From the NCBI RefSeq assembly GCF_044547355.1, contig NZ_JBIUAG010000010.1:248001-312000 (forward strand): a DNA stretch of 64,000 nucleotides, written 5' to 3'. This stretch comes from Kutzneria sp044547355 (GTDB lineage Bacteria > Actinomycetota > Actinomycetes > Mycobacteriales > Pseudonocardiaceae). Position 1 is the stretch's first letter. Every line of letters begins with the position of its first letter. The notes beneath the pieces were generated by a model that was not told the origin of the DNA, made no database searches, and saw only the letters and a program-made list of their open reading frames with translations. A program made the translations under genes and the position numbers. This document shows, piece by piece, positions 42,702-51,043 of the stretch.

Positions 42702-43022
42702 CTATCGGGGGTGCGCTGCCTGGAACTGTGCGATCACCTCGGCCGGGATGGGCCCACGGCTGGAGATCTGCGTGCCGTTGGACCGAGCCCACTCCCGCAT
42801 TGTCTGGAACGGTTCCTGGTCGGCGCCGGCGGCGCGCCGCTTCTGCCCGCCGACGCGGCGGCCGCGGGCGATGTGCTCGGCCAGTGTGTCGCGCAGCTTC
42901 GCGGCGTTCTCCCGGGACAGGTCGATGGTGTACTCCACGCCGTCCAAGGCGAAAGTCACGCTTTCGCCGGCCCTGCTGCCGTCCAGGTCGTCGATCAGTT
43001 CGACGACCGTTTTCTGTGCCAT
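42702..43022 (-). CDS. lsr2: Lsr2-family nucleoid-associated silencer
   Basis: 106 residues, standard Lsr2 length. N-terminal dimerisation domain (VVELIDDLDGSRAGESVTF, DGVEYTIDLS), then the C-terminal AT-hook-like domain: 'MREWARSNGTQISSRGPIP' with VIAQF (family pattern WA...G..V..RGRIP..V...Y). Lsr2 oligomerises on AT-rich, often foreign, DNA and silences it, including metabolite clusters. Here the C-terminal RGR of the hook reads SRG, so DNA contact may differ. This may be one of several Lsr2 paralogues in the genome. Confidence 0.88.
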   Translation of the reverse strand: MAQKTVVELIDDLDGSRAGESVTFALDGVEYTIDLSRENAAKLRDTLAEHIARGRRVGGQKRRAAGADQEPFQTMREWARSNGTQISSRGPIPAEVIAQFQAAHPR

Positions 43023-43096
43023 GGTCGAGGGCTCCCGTGGTTGAAGGTGCACGTACGGTTGTACCGGCCCGTGACGTGGTTTCGCTGCCCGCGGTG

Positions 43097-43360
43097 TCAC
43101 TCGAACGGGTGGGAGTTGCGGATGGTCGCCCGGAAACGCGCGGCGCCGAAGAGGGCGAGCCCGTCGGCGATGGACATCGGCGTCTACCCGAGTCGGCGAA
43201 GCCGCCGGCGGTCGGCCGGCCCCAGCTCGGCGGTCATGCCGGTCTCGCTCCACCAACCCCAGCCGATCGACACCGCGGGCAGGCCGGCGGCGGCTCGATG
43301 CCGGGCCAGTGCGTCGAGAGAGGCGTTGGCGGCGGCGTGCACGACGCCGGTCAGCGGATG
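43097..43360 (-). pseudogene. Polyketide synthase ketoreductase relic
   Basis: The minus-strand reading is HPLTGVVHAA joined directly to ANASLDALARHRAAAGLPA, 'VSIGWGWWSETGMTAEL', ADRRRLRRLG, an in-frame stop, then TPMSIADGLALFGAARF and HPFE. These are ordered pieces of a type I PKS KR domain: the VVHAA strand, then ANA-LDALA-HR, WG-W---GMT, RL-R-G and PM---GLALF. About 60 residues of the active-site part are deleted and the gene is interrupted. It overlaps the last codons of the permease gene. Confidence 0.8.
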
Positions 43361-44718
43361 CGGCCGAGGATCGCGTACATCGCCCCCGTGATGGTGAAGC
43401 CGACGAGGAAGGTGATGTCGCCGACCTGCGGCATGGCCTTGGGCACCGGCGCGAGGTAGAGCGACTGGTTCGCGAAGAACACGATCGAGACCACAGCGCC
43501 GGTCAGGAACGACACCAGCCCCGGCCAGCCGATGCGCGAGCGGTCGGCGAGTAGGGGAGCGACGTCCTGGCCGGTGCGCAGCCACTGGTCGACGAGGATC
43601 ACGGCCAGCCAGGGCGCGATCCAGTAGGAGATGACCAGCAGGAAGTTCTCGTACGCCGCGCCAGCGTCGGACAGGCCGAGCAGGGCGAGCACGAAGCCGA
43701 CGGCGCCGAAGCCGAGCGCGACGATCGCCCGCCGCCAGGCCAGCGGCAGCGTGATGCCCAGGGTGAGGAACGCCAACGCGCCCGAGTAGACGTTGAGCGC
43801 GTTCGCCGCGACGGCCCCGAGCACGATCGCCAGCAGCGTGATCGCCGCCAGCCAGCCCGGCAGGTGGCCGGTGAAGGCGGCCGTCGGAGTCTCGTCGGCG
43901 CCGCCGCCGATGGTCGCGGCCGCGGCGCCGACGGCCATCAGCACGCTGCATGACAGGAACAGGCCCAGCGCGGCGAACCAGCCGACCGCCCGGCCGCTGA
44001 CCGTGGCGGGCAGATAGCGCGTGTAGTCGGCGGCGTAGGGATTCCAGCCGGCCGCATAGCCGAACGCCGCGCCGGTGGTGAGCAGGAAGCCGCCGACGCC
44101 GCCGCTGCCGCCCGGCGCGTTCGGGTGCGACTGGGCGAAGGTGACTACGGCGACGATCGCGAAGATCACCGCCAGCACGGCGAAGACGTACTTCTCGTAG
44201 GCCTGAACCAGGTTGTGGCCGAAGAACGCGATGCCGATCTGGATCGCCACGACCACGGCGAGGCTGGCCGGCAGGGGCAGCGCGGTCAGCGTGTTGAGGG
44301 CGAACGCGCCGCTGACGCTGTTCACGGCGAACCAGCCGATGCCGGCCGTGACCGACATCAGCGTGGCTGGCACGAGGTTTCCCCAGTAGCCGAACCCGAG
44401 TCGGCTCAGCACCATCTGCGGCACGCCGTACCGTGGACCGCGGGCGGAAAGCACGCCGTGGGTCAGCGCGCCGAGGCCGTTGCCGAGCGCGATCGCGGCC
44501 AGCGCCGGCCAGAACGGCAGGCCGAACACCGACACCGCCAGCACCCCGACGAAAATCGTGGCGAACTCCAGGTTCGGCGAGGACCACGTCCAGAACAGCT
44601 GACGTGGTGTGCCGTGTCTGTCCTGGGCCGCGATGGGCTCGATGTCGCCGGGTTCGACGGCGACGACCCGGTCGCCGTACTCGCCCGGACGCGCCGGTCC
44701 TGCCGCCGAGACCGCCAT
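43351..44718 (-). CDS. NCS1-family purine/cytosine permease
   Basis: 455 residues, ATG 44718 after AGGAGG. Around 12 membrane segments. NCS1 family marks: 'IAAQDRHGTPRQLFWTWSSP', 'VPQMVLSRLGFGYWGNLVPA', AAGWNPYAADYTRYLP and YWIAPWLAVILVDQW. It imports nucleobases or related cations with sodium or protons. A stretch of PKS DNA abuts its 3' end, so the original downstream context has been lost. Substrate not predictable. Confidence 0.88.
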   Translation of the reverse strand: MAVSAAGPARPGEYGDRVVAVEPGDIEPIAAQDRHGTPRQLFWTWSSPNLEFATIFVGVLAVSVFGLPFWPALAAIALGNGLGALTHGVLSARGPRYGVPQMVLSRLGFGYWGNLVPATLMSVTAGIGWFAVNSVSGAFALNTLTALPLPASLAVVVAIQIGIAFFGHNLVQAYEKYVFAVLAVIFAIVAVVTFAQSHPNAPGGSGGVGGFLLTTGAAFGYAAGWNPYAADYTRYLPATVSGRAVGWFAALGLFLSCSVLMAVGAAAATIGGGADETPTAAFTGHLPGWLAAITLLAIVLGAVAANALNVYSGALAFLTLGITLPLAWRRAIVALGFGAVGFVLALLGLSDAGAAYENFLLVISYWIAPWLAVILVDQWLRTGQDVAPLLADRSRIGWPGLVSFLTGAVVSIVFFANQSLYLAPVPKAMPQVGDITFLVGFTITGAMYAILGRIR

Positions 44719-44809
44719 GGCGCGCCTCCTCTGCTCGCTTCGACGCCGGAACGCTAGACCAGCGATGTTTCGACCGGGTAAGCCCCTTTCCCGGTGCGCG
44801 GACACGACG

Positions 44810-45106
44810 TCAGTCGAGGCCTTCGATGATGCGAAAGTCGCGCTCGAAGCCGTCGGGGAGTTCGGCCAGCGCCTCCTGGTAGGCCGCACTCGCGCGCGCG
44901 GCGACCGCCTGTTCGAAGCTGTCGAACTCGATCAGGACAACGCGCTCGGCGATTCCGGCTTCGTGTGCGACGACCCGGCTGCCGCCGCGGGCGAGCACCC
45001 GCCCGCCCGCGGCCTTGACGGCTGGACGGGCCAGTTCGTTGTAGGCATCAAGCCTCTCGGGGTCCGCGATGGCGGGATAGACGCTGACCCAGTAGCCCTT
45101 GGCCAC
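44810..45106 (-). CDS. DUF1330 small protein
   Basis: 98 residues, dimeric alpha/beta-barrel type: YWVSVYPAIADPERLDAYN, GGRVLARGG, RVVLIEFDSFEQAVA, the standard DUF1330 pattern. Function of the family is unknown; some members are thought to be small-molecule binders. It lies 91 bases upstream of the permease gene on the same strand and could be its co-transcribed neighbour. Confidence 0.85.
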   Translation of the reverse strand: MAKGYWVSVYPAIADPERLDAYNELARPAVKAAGGRVLARGGSRVVAHEAGIAERVVLIEFDSFEQAVAARASAAYQEALAELPDGFERDFRIIEGLD

Positions 45107-45292
45107 GGCTCCTCCTGCGTTCGGGATTGATGATCAGAAACATACCCAGGTCGCCGAAGCCCTCGCCCCGTGATTTACGGTCGTCAACTACGACCGTCGT
45201 GGTCGCGGAGCCGGCGGCGACGTCCATCCCTGTGCCCGTGACCGCCATCGAGTTCTGGCGGTCCAGACGCCGAGCAGCGAGCTGGGAAACGT

Positions 45293-46495
45293 TCAGGGTG
45301 CGGGAGGCGCCGTCGGCCGGAAGCAGGCCGTCGTGACGGCGGCGAGCGCGGCGACGGCCACGCCGAACCCCACGCCGGCCGTGCGCAGGCCGACCAGCTG
45401 CGCCGCCAGGCCCTCTCCCACGACTGGCGCGGAGATGGCGACGTAGGCGACGACGAAGAAGCTGGACGCGACCTCGGCGCGCCGGTCGGGTGGGCTTGCC
45501 GCGGTCAGCAGCGCGAGCGCGGCGCGGAAGGTGGTGCCCTGGCCGAGTCCGGCGAGGGTTGTGGCGACGAGCAGGAGTGGAAGCGACCCGACCGCGAGGG
45601 CTCCGGCGAGCACCAGCGCGCCGAGGGCCAGGGTGCCCGATCCGACCGGCAGGGCGTGCGCGCGCAGTCGTGGGACCAGAACGGCCTGGCCGAAGGTCGA
45701 CGCCACGAGCAGCCAGCAGACCAGGAGGCCGGCCGGCGCGGGGGCGGGGACGGCGAGCAGTGTGCGCAGGAACAGCGGTGTCACGGCGGTGAACAGGCCC
45801 AGCACGGCGAAACTGGCGAAACCGGCGACCGCGGCCTTGGCGAAGGTCGTCCGCATCGGAGCGGGCACCGCCAGGCGCGTGATGCGCAGTTCACGCGGGC
45901 TGCGGACGGTGACGGGCTCGGGTATCGCCTTGATGCCCCAGCCCACCGCGAGGACCAGCAGCAGGTGGACCAGGAAGGGCAGGCGCAGTGGGCCGGGTGC
46001 GTACTGCGCCAGGAGACCGGACACGAGCGGTCCAGCGCCGAGCCCGCCCATGTTGGCCACCGCCGCGACCAGGGTGGCGCGGCCACGGTCATCGTCGAAG
46101 TCGACGAGGGTGGCTGTCGCGGTGCCGGTGAAGATGCCCGCCGACAGCCCGGACAGCAGTCGCGCCGCGATCAGCGTCCCGACGTCGTCGGCGACGAGGA
46201 ACAGGATCGCGCTCAACGCGGCGCAGGCCAGGCCGGGGATCAGGGTGCGCCGTCGCCCGATCACGTCCGACGCGCGGCCGACGAGCAGGAGCGCGGCCAG
46301 GACGCCGACCGCGTAGGCGGCGAAGACGACGGTCGTGGTGAGCGTCGAGAAGCCCATCGCGCGCTGGTAGAGCGGGTACAGCGGAGTGGGCAGGGTGGTG
46401 CCGGACATCGTCACGGCGAAGGCCGCCGCGACGATCCGGAACGCCGCCCGGCGCGACGTCACCGGTCGCGGTCGACCGGCTGGACCGGCTCGCAT
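45293..46495 (-). CDS. MFS drug-efflux-type transporter
   Basis: 400 residues from ATG 46495 (GAGGAG upstream); 12 membrane segments. Motif A between helices 2 and 3 reads GRASDVIGRRR. The N-terminus 'MSGTTLPTPLYPLYQRAMGF' resembles the tetracycline/chloramphenicol exporter group. The gene is divergent from a TetR regulator with a TetR-type dyad in the 105-base spacer, the common arrangement of regulated efflux. Export substrate unknown. Confidence 0.88.
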   Translation of the reverse strand: MRAGPAGRPRPVTSRRAAFRIVAAAFAVTMSGTTLPTPLYPLYQRAMGFSTLTTTVVFAAYAVGVLAALLLVGRASDVIGRRRTLIPGLACAALSAILFLVADDVGTLIAARLLSGLSAGIFTGTATATLVDFDDDRGRATLVAAVANMGGLGAGPLVSGLLAQYAPGPLRLPFLVHLLLVLAVGWGIKAIPEPVTVRSPRELRITRLAVPAPMRTTFAKAAVAGFASFAVLGLFTAVTPLFLRTLLAVPAPAPAGLLVCWLLVASTFGQAVLVPRLRAHALPVGSGTLALGALVLAGALAVGSLPLLLVATTLAGLGQGTTFRAALALLTAASPPDRRAEVASSFFVVAYVAISAPVVGEGLAAQLVGLRTAGVGFGVAVAALAAVTTACFRPTAPPAP

Positions 46496-46545
46496 GCGAC
46501 TCCTCGCTCGGCACGCCGCGGCGGCCACTGGACGGAAACATTAAT

Positions 46546-46560
46546 GGCTACGTTGTAGCC
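46546..46560. promoter_or_regulatory. TetR operator, site 1 (MFS/tetR divergent spacer)
   Basis: GGCTACgttGTAGCC is a perfect dyad with a 3-base spacer, flanked by partly symmetric ATTAAT...GATATT. The same dyad with one change occurs at 47342-47356. It lies between divergent MFS and TetR genes. Confidence 0.7.
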
Positions 46561-46600
46561 GATATTGTCGGGCACGGTCAAGCCCGGACATACTTGACGC

Positions 46601-47296
46601 GTGCCACCATCCCCGAACAGCCGCGGCGCGACCTCCGCCGGCCGACGCGCCCCCGGCCGCCCGGCAATGCCGCGCGAGCAGATCGTCGCGGCGGCGCTGG
46701 CGATCCTCGACGAAGAAGGCGCCGACGCGCTGTCCCTGCGTGCCCTGGCCCAGCGGCTGGAGTCGAGCACGGCGACGCTGTACCGGCACTTCGACAGCCG
46801 CGCGGACCTGCTCGCGCAGGTGGTCGACCGCATCTTCGGCGAGATCGACGTCGACCCAGAACAAGCGGCGACCTGGCAGGACGCGTGCGGCGCGCTGGCG
46901 GCGGCGATGTTCGAGGTGCTGCGCAGGCATCGCAACGCGGCCCCGCTGATCGGCGAGCACGTCCCCGTCGGCCCCAACGCCCTGCTGCACCGCGAGCGCG
47001 CCCTGGCGCTCCTGCTCGCCGCGGGGTTCTCGCCCGCGTTGGCGGCGCGGGCCTACTCGACGCTGGCTCGGCACGTGCTCGGCTTCGCGATGCAGCTGAA
47101 CCAGGACGCCGCCGCCCAGCGCCGTGAGGACACCGACGTGTCCGCCCGGCTACACCGACTGGACCCGGACCGGTTCCCGGCCACGGTCGCCGTCGCCGAC
47201 GCGCTCCCGGTGGCCCTGGAAGACGAGTTCGAATTCGGGCTGCGGCTGATCATCACGGGCCTGGAAGCGGTCCGGACCGGCGACGCCCGCGCCTGA
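46601..47296 (+). CDS. TetR-family repressor
   Basis: 231 residues from GTG 46601. N-terminal helix-turn-helix at ~25-70: 'REQIVAAALAILDEEGADAL', SLRALAQRLESSTATLYRHF. The C-terminal ligand-binding domain resembles the TetR_C class ('LAARAYSTLARHVLGFAMQL'). It probably represses its own gene, the divergent MFS gene and, through a second operator, the hydrolase/monooxygenase operon that follows on the same strand. Confidence 0.9.
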   Translation: MPPSPNSRGATSAGRRAPGRPAMPREQIVAAALAILDEEGADALSLRALAQRLESSTATLYRHFDSRADLLAQVVDRIFGEIDVDPEQAATWQDACGALAAAMFEVLRRHRNAAPLIGEHVPVGPNALLHRERALALLLAAGFSPALAARAYSTLARHVLGFAMQLNQDAAAQRREDTDVSARLHRLDPDRFPATVAVADALPVALEDEFEFGLRLIITGLEAVRTGDARA

Positions 47297-47341
47297 CCCG
47301 ACCACACCCCGACGGCCCGCTTGACCGCCGCTCCGTATTAC

Positions 47342-47356
47342 GGCTACGGTGTATCC
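47342..47356 (+). promoter_or_regulatory. TetR operator, site 2 (upstream of the hydrolase operon)
   Basis: GGCTACggtGTATCC matches site 1 (GGCTACgttGTAGCC) in half-site sequence, orientation and spacing, with similar A+T flanks. It lies 33 bases before the GTG start of the hydrolase operon, in a promoter position. Confidence 0.65.
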
Positions 47357-47388
47357 GAAATCGGTTGTCGAGCTGTCGGAGGCACGCC

Positions 47389-48279
47389 GTGACAATCCGG
47401 ACCGTGCTGCCCCAGGGCGCTTCGGCGGCGACCAACAACGGATACGGAGTGACTGAAATGGAGCTCACGGACGCGACATCCCGGTTCGTCGACCTGGACG
47501 GCATGCGCGTGCACCTCCGGCGAACGGGCACCGGACCCACGCTCGTGCTGCTACACGGCAGCGGCGCGTCGCTGCACGTCTTCGATGCCGTCACGGACCT
47601 ACTCGCGGACCGCTTCGACGTCGTTCGACCGGACCTGCCCGGCTTCGGGCTCACCGGTCCGCGTCCGGACCGCGACTACTCGGTCGGCGCGTACGTGTCC
47701 TTCCTCGACCGGCTGCTTGAACCGCTCGTCCCCGGGCCGTTCGTGCTCGCCGGGCACTCCTTCGGCGGCCAGATCGCCTGGACCTACGCGCTGGCCCACC
47801 CGGACCGGCTGCGCGGACTCGTGCTGATGAACGCCACCGGGTACCCGGACAAGGACATCCCGCTCGCGCTGCGCCTGGCCCGGATCCCGCCGCTGCGGCC
47901 GGTCCTGCGCCGGCTCAGCTCCCGCGCCGCGACCGCTCGCAACCTCGCCGGGCTGGTCGGACCGGGCTCGACCGTCGTCGACGACGCCCTGGTCGACCGC
48001 GTGCACACGCTGACGTCCCGGCCCGGCGCACGGGACGCGTTCATCGACTTCGCCACCACCGACCACCCCGACCGCTCGGCCGAGATCGCCGCCATCCGGA
48101 CGCCGACCCTGGTGCTGAGCAGCGAACTGGTCTCAGGTCAGCACTTCGGCCGGGACATCCCCGACAGCCACGAGGTCGTGCTGCCGGGGGGCGGGCACCT
48201 CATGCCGGCCGAGGCGCCCGCCGAGGTGAGCCGGGCGATCGGCGCCTTCGCCGACGGCCTCGACCGGGAGGACGGCTGA
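47389..48279 (+). CDS. Alpha/beta hydrolase (TetR regulon, first gene)
   Basis: 296 residues from GTG 47389 (GGAGG upstream); ATG 47458 with a weaker site is an alternative that would remove 23 residues. Oxyanion LLHGSGAS, nucleophile elbow GHSFGG, C-terminal His in GGGHLMPAEAP. The fold is that of the C-C hydrolase/haloperoxidase group. It begins an operon with a second hydrolase (TGATG overlap) and an FAD monooxygenase, a grouping typical of aromatic-compound breakdown or drug inactivation. Confidence 0.85.
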   Translation: MTIRTVLPQGASAATNNGYGVTEMELTDATSRFVDLDGMRVHLRRTGTGPTLVLLHGSGASLHVFDAVTDLLADRFDVVRPDLPGFGLTGPRPDRDYSVGAYVSFLDRLLEPLVPGPFVLAGHSFGGQIAWTYALAHPDRLRGLVLMNATGYPDKDIPLALRLARIPPLRPVLRRLSSRAATARNLAGLVGPGSTVVDDALVDRVHTLTSRPGARDAFIDFATTDHPDRSAEIAAIRTPTLVLSSELVSGQHFGRDIPDSHEVVLPGGGHLMPAEAPAEVSRAIGAFADGLDREDG

Positions 48280-49151
48280 TGCGGTACTTCGTCGCGCGCG
48301 GTGAGACGGACCGGCTCGGACCCGACACGCGCGCCGGGCGGCGTGGCGACTTCGCCGTGCTCTCCGACGGCACGACCCACTACGAACTCGCGGGTCCCGC
48401 GAGCGGGCCGGTGTTCGTCTTCGTCCCGGGCCTCACGATCCCGCTCGACTTCTGGGACGAGGTCACCACGGTGCTGCACGGGCGGGGCTCGCGCACGCTG
48501 ACCTACAGCGCCTACGGGCGCGGGTACTCCGACCGGGTCCGCGGCCGGTACGGGCGCCCGCTGTTCGTGCGGCAACTCGACGACCTGATCCGCCGTCTCG
48601 GCCTGTCCGACGTCCACGTGGTCGGGTCATCGATGGGCGCGCTGATCTCCCTCGCCTACGCCGCGAGCCCCGGCTCCCGCGCCGCGTCGCTGACGGTGAG
48701 CGGGCCGGCCGGGTTGTCCGCCGAACGCAACCCGATCGCGCTGCTGCCCGACCCGCTCACCCCGCTGGTCGGCAAGCACCTGCTGCGCCGCAACCTCCTG
48801 GCCCACCTCGACCGCAACGTCGAGTCCACTGTGGACGCCGAGCGGCTGCGAACGGTGGTGCTGGACGGCTTCCGGTTCGAGGGCTCGATGCACGCGCTGA
48901 CCTCCACCCTCACGCACGTCCCGTTCACCAACCAGGACGCGCTCTTCGACGCCGCCGGCCTGCCGCCGACCATGCTGGTCTGGGGCGCGAACGACCGGGT
49001 CACCCCCGCCACCGCCTTCGACCGCGCCGTCGAACTGCTCAAGCCGGTGCGCGCCGAACACATCCCCGACTGCGGGCACATGGCGCCCTTCGAACGCCCG
49101 CAGCGGTTCGCCGACCTGCTCACCACCTTCGTCACGGAGCTCCAGACATGA
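48279..49151 (+). CDS. Alpha/beta hydrolase (TetR regulon, second gene)
   Basis: 290 residues. Nucleophile elbow GSSMGA (~115), acid segment WGANDRVTP, and His in 'IPDCGHMAPFERPQRF'. Like the MhpC/meta-cleavage hydrolase group but with a Ser-Ser elbow. It overlaps both neighbours (TGATG and ATGA), so it is made in fixed ratio with them. It may hydrolyse a ring-cleavage product or an ester formed by the monooxygenase in this operon (inference). The codons contain one copy of the TCCACTGTGGA palindrome. Confidence 0.85.
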   Translation: MRYFVARGETDRLGPDTRAGRRGDFAVLSDGTTHYELAGPASGPVFVFVPGLTIPLDFWDEVTTVLHGRGSRTLTYSAYGRGYSDRVRGRYGRPLFVRQLDDLIRRLGLSDVHVVGSSMGALISLAYAASPGSRAASLTVSGPAGLSAERNPIALLPDPLTPLVGKHLLRRNLLAHLDRNVESTVDAERLRTVVLDGFRFEGSMHALTSTLTHVPFTNQDALFDAAGLPPTMLVWGANDRVTPATAFDRAVELLKPVRAEHIPDCGHMAPFERPQRFADLLTTFVTELQT

Positions 49152-50641
49152 CCGACACCACCGACGTGCTCATCGTGGGCGCCGGACCCACCGGCCTCAC
49201 CCTCGCCTGCGACCTGGCCCGCCGCGGCGTGCCGTTCCGCCTCGTCGACGCCGCCGACGGCGGCTTCCCCGGCTCCCGCGCCAAAGGCATCCAGCCACGC
49301 ACCCTCGAAGTCTTCGACGACCTCGGCCTCCTGGACGACATCGTCGACCACTCGCGCAGCTACCCGCTGCTCGGCATCCACCTCGGCCCGGTCACGCTGC
49401 CGTGGCGGATGATGGGCCGCCACAAGGTCACCGAGGACGTGCCCCACCCGGAAACCAGGCTCATCCCGCAGTACGACACCGACGCCTGCCTACGCCGCCG
49501 CCTGGAGGAGCTCGGCGGCCGGGTCGAGTACGGCACGCGCCTGACCTCCCTCATCGACAAGGGCGACGCCGTCGTCGCGACCGTCACCGGCCCGGACGGC
49601 GAGCGGACGGTCCGGGCCCGGTTCGTCGTCGGCGCGGACGGCGGCGCGAGCGCCGTGCGTGTGCAGGCCGACATCCCCTTCGTCGGCCAGACCGACGAAA
49701 GCGACAAGATGATCGTCGCCGACGTCCTGGTGGACGGCCTGGCCCGCAACCGCTGGCACATCTGGCCCCGCAACGGCGGCCGCTTCATGGGACTGTGCCC
49801 GCTGCCCGGCGAGAAGTTCCAACTCATGCTGCGCCTCAAGCCCGACGAAACCCCCGACCGCGATCCCGCCGCCATCAGCCGCCTTGTCCACGAAGCGTCC
49901 GGACGAGCCGGCCTGCGCATCCGCGAGGTGTTCTGGTCCTCGATCTTCCGCCCCAACGTCCGCCTCGTCGAGCGGTACCGCGCGGGCAACGCGTTCCTCG
50001 CCGGCGACGCGGCCCACGTCCACACCCCCGCCGGCGCGCAAGGCCTCAACACCGGCGTGCAGGACGCCTACAACCTCGGCTGGAAACTCGCCCAGGTCCT
50101 CGCCGGCGCACCGCAAGCACTCCTGGACAGCTACGAGGCCGAACGCCGCCCCGTCGCCGCCCGCGTGCTCGGCCTGTCCAGCGACCTCTACCAAAAACTC
50201 GGCGACCGCCCCCTGGCCGCCGCCACCCGCGGCGACGAGGAGCGCCAACTCAAGCTGAACTATCGCGACAGTCCGCTCACCCACCACGACGCCACCGACA
50301 CGACCGTCCACGCCGGCGACCGAGCCCCGAACGCGAGGTACCGCGACACCAACGGACACACCGGCGCCCTGTTCGACCGCTTCCGGGGTCCCCACTTCAC
50401 CCTGCTGGCCATCGGCGACACCGCCATCGACGCATCCCGTTGGCCCACCACCGGCGCCGAGCTGCACGTCGTCAAGATCCCGGCCGACGCCGCGCCCAGC
50501 CTGACCAAGATCTACGGCGTGACCGGACCCACCCAGATCCTTGTCCGCCCCGACGGCTACATCGCCCACATCGCCACCGACAACCGGGCCACCGCCCTGA
50601 CCCGCAGCGCCCAAACCCTGGCACCGCCCTCCATCGGCTGA
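49148..50641 (+). CDS. FAD-dependent aromatic monooxygenase (PHBH/RdmE-like)
   Basis: 497 residues. N-terminal FAD fold 'DVLIVGAGPTGLTLACDLAR', middle FAD motif 'NAFLAGDAAHVHTPAGAQGL' (with LNTGVQDAYNLGWKLA), and a C-terminal thioredoxin-like domain, as in the rifampicin/anthracycline/phenol hydroxylase class. Such enzymes hydroxylate or cleave aromatic polyketides, and close types inactivate rifampicin. With an MFS pump and a TetR repressor it forms a plausible xenobiotic-response regulon. Confidence 0.9.
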   Translation: MTDTTDVLIVGAGPTGLTLACDLARRGVPFRLVDAADGGFPGSRAKGIQPRTLEVFDDLGLLDDIVDHSRSYPLLGIHLGPVTLPWRMMGRHKVTEDVPHPETRLIPQYDTDACLRRRLEELGGRVEYGTRLTSLIDKGDAVVATVTGPDGERTVRARFVVGADGGASAVRVQADIPFVGQTDESDKMIVADVLVDGLARNRWHIWPRNGGRFMGLCPLPGEKFQLMLRLKPDETPDRDPAAISRLVHEASGRAGLRIREVFWSSIFRPNVRLVERYRAGNAFLAGDAAHVHTPAGAQGLNTGVQDAYNLGWKLAQVLAGAPQALLDSYEAERRPVAARVLGLSSDLYQKLGDRPLAAATRGDEERQLKLNYRDSPLTHHDATDTTVHAGDRAPNARYRDTNGHTGALFDRFRGPHFTLLAIGDTAIDASRWPTTGAELHVVKIPADAAPSLTKIYGVTGPTQILVRPDGYIAHIATDNRATALTRSAQTLAPPSIG

Positions 50642-50651
50642 CGAGCCGTCG

Positions 50652-50969
50652 GTGTCGCTGCGCGTGTTCCAGCCGGCCGGGTTGGCCGCGCCGGCTCCCG
50701 CACTGCTCTGGACCCAGGGCGGCGGGTTCATCTTCGGCGCCCCCGAGCAGGACGACCGGAGGAACATCGCCTTCGCCCGCCAGCTCGGCATCACCGTCGC
50801 CGCCGTGCGCTATCGCCTGGCCCCGGACATGACCGTCCTGATCATCCTGCTCGCCGGCGCCCTCATCACGCACGTGCGCAACCACGACCGAGGCCGCGAC
50901 CTCGTGCCGGCGACTATCTGCGCAGTGCTCGTCGCGGGCTACCTCGTGGCCCTCGGGGTGTCGTTGTGA
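50652..50969 (+). pseudogene. Chimeric relic: hydrolase N-terminus joined to a membrane segment
   Basis: The 105-codon frame begins with ~58 residues matching the oxyanion region of HSL-type esterases ('LLWTQGGGFIFGAPEQDDRR', 'FARQLGITVAAVRYRLAP') and then changes abruptly to a two-helix hydrophobic stretch ('MTVLIILLAGALITH', 'CAVLVAGYLVALGVSL'). The esterase catalytic Ser and His parts are missing. The second half (from ATG 50828) might be a real 46-residue membrane peptide. Confidence 0.55.
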
Positions 50970-51043
50970 CGGTGCCCGTCGTCATCGTCGGGGCGGGCCC
51001 CAGCCGGCGCCGGTCTGAATGGCTGAGCCCCGGTCTCGCGTGA
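50966..51043 (+). pseudogene. Truncated start of an FAD oxidoreductase
   Basis: From a GTG overlapping the previous stop, the frame reads VTVPVVIVGAGPSRRR and stops after 25 codons. VVIVGAGP is the first Rossmann strand of an FAD enzyme, cut before the third Gly. Probably a recombination relic. Confidence 0.45.

Noticed and set aside
45178..45196. CGGTCGT...ACGACCG hairpin between the MFS and DUF1330 genes
   Set aside because: Short stem without T-tract or matching regulator; could be chance in GC-rich DNA.
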